61,184 nt of DNA from an uncultured Candidatus Nemicrothrix sp. (GTDB lineage: Bacteria > Actinomycetota > Acidimicrobiia > Acidimicrobiales > Acidimicrobilacustridaceae): positions 1 through 61,184 of the forward strand of contig CAIPQK010000165.1 of assembly GCA_903867185.1 (NCBI GenBank). Direction: 5' to 3'. A program made the position numbers and the translations under genes. Shown piece by piece: positions 59,853 through 61,184 of the stretch (within the stretch, counting starts at the first letter, position 1; each line of letters starts with the position of its first letter). Below the pieces are notes generated by a model. That model was not told the DNA's origin. It saw nothing but the letters and a program-made list of their open reading frames with translations, and searched no databases.

Positions 59853-61184
59853 ATGAACAAAATTTTTAGGTCCAGCGGACTGGGTTCGGTTGCAGTTTTG
59901 GCGGGTGGTGGCGCTTCGGCGTTGTTGCTGGCGCTTACAGCTGGTCCTGGAAGTGCGACAACGACGCTGACAGTCGACACGCTTACTGATGGTGTGGCGA
60001 CAGCATCGGATTGTTTGACCCCGGTGACTGATTCGTGCTCGCTTCGAGACGCAATTGCCGCTGCGGCCGATGGTGACGTGATCGTGTTCGAGGCCGGGTT
60101 GGCAGGAACCATGACCTTGACCAACGACGAACTCGCTATCACCGTTGGCCTCACAATCACCGGAACGGGCTCAGATCAGATCACGATTGATGCCGATGGC
60201 AACTCACGGGTCTTCTATCTGGTTTCGTCTGCAGGCGATGTCACAATCACAGGTCTGAAGGTCACCGGCGGCAACGGGGCTACCGGCGGCGGAATCGACG
60301 CTTACAACGCGGGATCGCTTGATCTTGTCGATGTCGATGTCACTGGTAACTCTGCGTTTTATGCCGCCGGGGTTTATGTATATGGCCAAGGTTCATTCTC
60401 AATGACTGACTCGACGGTCTCCAACAACACGTCAAATGTCTCCTGCGGCGGCCTCTACTTCGGATCGCAGATCACCAATGTGATCATCACAGACTCCGCG
60501 ATCACCGGGAACACCGCCGGGTATAGCGGCGGTGGAATCAAAGCAAATAACTTAGGTGATGTCACGTTGATCGATTCCGAGGTCACCGGCAATATTTCGT
60601 TGGGTTACGGCGGCGGTGGATATCTCGCACAGAGTGGAAATCTTCTTGTCGACGGTTCAGTCTTTGCCGACAATGACTCCAGATACGGCGGCGGAGGCAT
60701 CTACGGCTCCAATGGGGGCTCGGTGAACATTACGGACTCGACATTTTCACGTAACGCCGCATCTGGCACTCATGCATACGGCGGTGCTCTCTATCTCAGC
60801 ATGCAAGATCAGCAAATCACGATCTCGAACTCAACATTCGATTCAAATAGCGCGATGAAAGGCGGGGCTCTCGATTTCACCAACACGGGTCAGGTGGTAG
60901 CGATTAACAATTCGACCATCGTCGGCAATTCGGCGACATCAGCGACCGGCGGCGGAGTCGACAAGAATCGGGGCGGTTCGCTGACTATCAATCAGAGCAC
61001 GATCACCGAAAACGATGCGCCTACTGGTGGTGGGATCTTTCTAGTCGGCGATGGCGGGGGAAATGTCGCAGCGACTTTGTTGCTGTCTGGTTCGATCGTG
61101 TCAGTGAACACTTCGACAAATCTTGATGGCGCCGACATCTCCTTGACGTGGACCGACGGTGATTCGGTTTCATCTGACCATTCA
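59853..61184 (+). CDS. secreted right-handed parallel beta-helix protein with CSLREA-like motif, N-terminal part
   Basis: The frame is open from ATG 59853 to the window edge (444 codons), so the 3' end is missing. A signal peptide (about 1-36: MNKIFRSSGLGSVAVLAGGG, hydrophobic core, then AGPGSATT) is followed by the CSLREA-type motif DSCSLRDAIAAAADGD. Next come about a dozen imperfect 25-35-residue repeats of the form ITDSTFSNNTA-GGGI, which would stack as beta-helix rungs. Such proteins are surface or adhesin-like; a ligand is not known. The start has no ribosome site; TATCTT (59842-59847) lies 5 nt before it. Confidence 0.85.
   Translation, partial: MNKIFRSSGLGSVAVLAGGGASALLLALTAGPGSATTTLTVDTLTDGVATASDCLTPVTDSCSLRDAIAAAADGDVIVFEAGLAGTMTLTNDELAITVGLTITGTGSDQITIDADGNSRVFYLVSSAGDVTITGLKVTGGNGATGGGIDAYNAGSLDLVDVDVTGNSAFYAAGVYVYGQGSFSMTDSTVSNNTSNVSCGGLYFGSQITNVIITDSAITGNTAGYSGGGIKANNLGDVTLIDSEVTGNISLGYGGGGYLAQSGNLLVDGSVFADNDSRYGGGGIYGSNGGSVNITDSTFSRNAASGTHAYGGALYLSMQDQQITISNSTFDSNSAMKGGALDFTNTGQVVAINNSTIVGNSATSATGGGVDKNRGGSLTINQSTITENDAPTGGGIFLVGDGGGNVAATLLLSGSIVSVNTSTNLDGADISLTWTDGDSVSSDHS

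Overview
The window looks like chromosomal, mostly core-genome DNA of an actinobacterium. The best guess is the class Acidimicrobiia (for example an Ilumatobacter-like lineage). This is an inference from gene content and order: a mec-cysM-murI-rph-rdgB series like the mycobacterial one, a class II DAHP synthase, ClpP1 and ClpP2 types, F420-type luciferase-like proteins, an HU protein with an H1-like tail, many GTG starts and many leaderless-type promoters. Unlike mycobacteria, it keeps a complete mreBCD-mrdA-rodA rod-shape cluster. No insertion sequence, prophage, integrase or CRISPR array was seen. Genes are packed closely, often with ATGA/GTGA or TGATG overlaps, and no gap longer than about 300 bases lacks a gene.

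Layout. 1-5936: the 5' end of a carboxymuconolactone decarboxylase-like gene, divergent from a Mec-like JAMM protease; then cysM, murI, cysD, a fused cysNC and a cysteine-free Rrf2 regulator. 6099-14000: rph, rdgB, a CPBP protease, clpP1, rpe, a 23S rRNA methyltransferase-like gene, a DUF4395-thioredoxin fusion, a quinone oxidoreductase and HU. 14039-14507: tRNA-Lys, tRNA-His and tRNA-Arg. 14527-26456: an accessory-like block with two MFS exporters, an LLM oxidoreductase, an enoyl-CoA hydratase-like protein, TauD and PhyH-type iron oxygenases, an acyltransferase, an MBL-Rieske protein and two membrane proteins, with tRNA-Gly inside it. 26668-31994: tRNA-Pro, tig-clpP2-clpX, folC and ndk. 32175-37800: the elongasome. 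37832-43250: two radical-SAM-associated genes, an RNase E/G, rplU and rpmA. 43256-52218: dgt, obgE, proB, murJ, proA and a MoxR/VWA pair. 52323-57208 (minus strand): a sigma factor, class II DAHP synthase, sulfite reductase, APS reductase and a probable 31-residue protein. 57415-61184: nadD, a degenerate LCP/LytR_C protein, rsfS and the start of a secreted beta-helix protein that runs off the window.

How the genes fit together. Two distant blocks make up a nearly complete assimilatory sulfate pathway: CysD/CysNC (sulfate to APS/PAPS), CysH (APS to sulfite), Sir (sulfite to sulfide) and CysM (sulfide to cysteine). A 22-bp element containing a GACCCA-T-TGGGTC palindrome lies 68 bp upstream of cysM and 67 bp upstream of sir. 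It has the same orientation at both sites and matches at 19 of 22 positions, with a diverged relative upstream of cysD. I read it as a sulfur-regulon operator or promoter element; the Rrf2 protein encoded next to cysNC is an obvious candidate to bind it. Sixteen genes start 6-9 nt after a TAnnnT box, usually without a ribosome binding site. This suggests widespread leaderless or near-leaderless transcription and was used to settle several starts.
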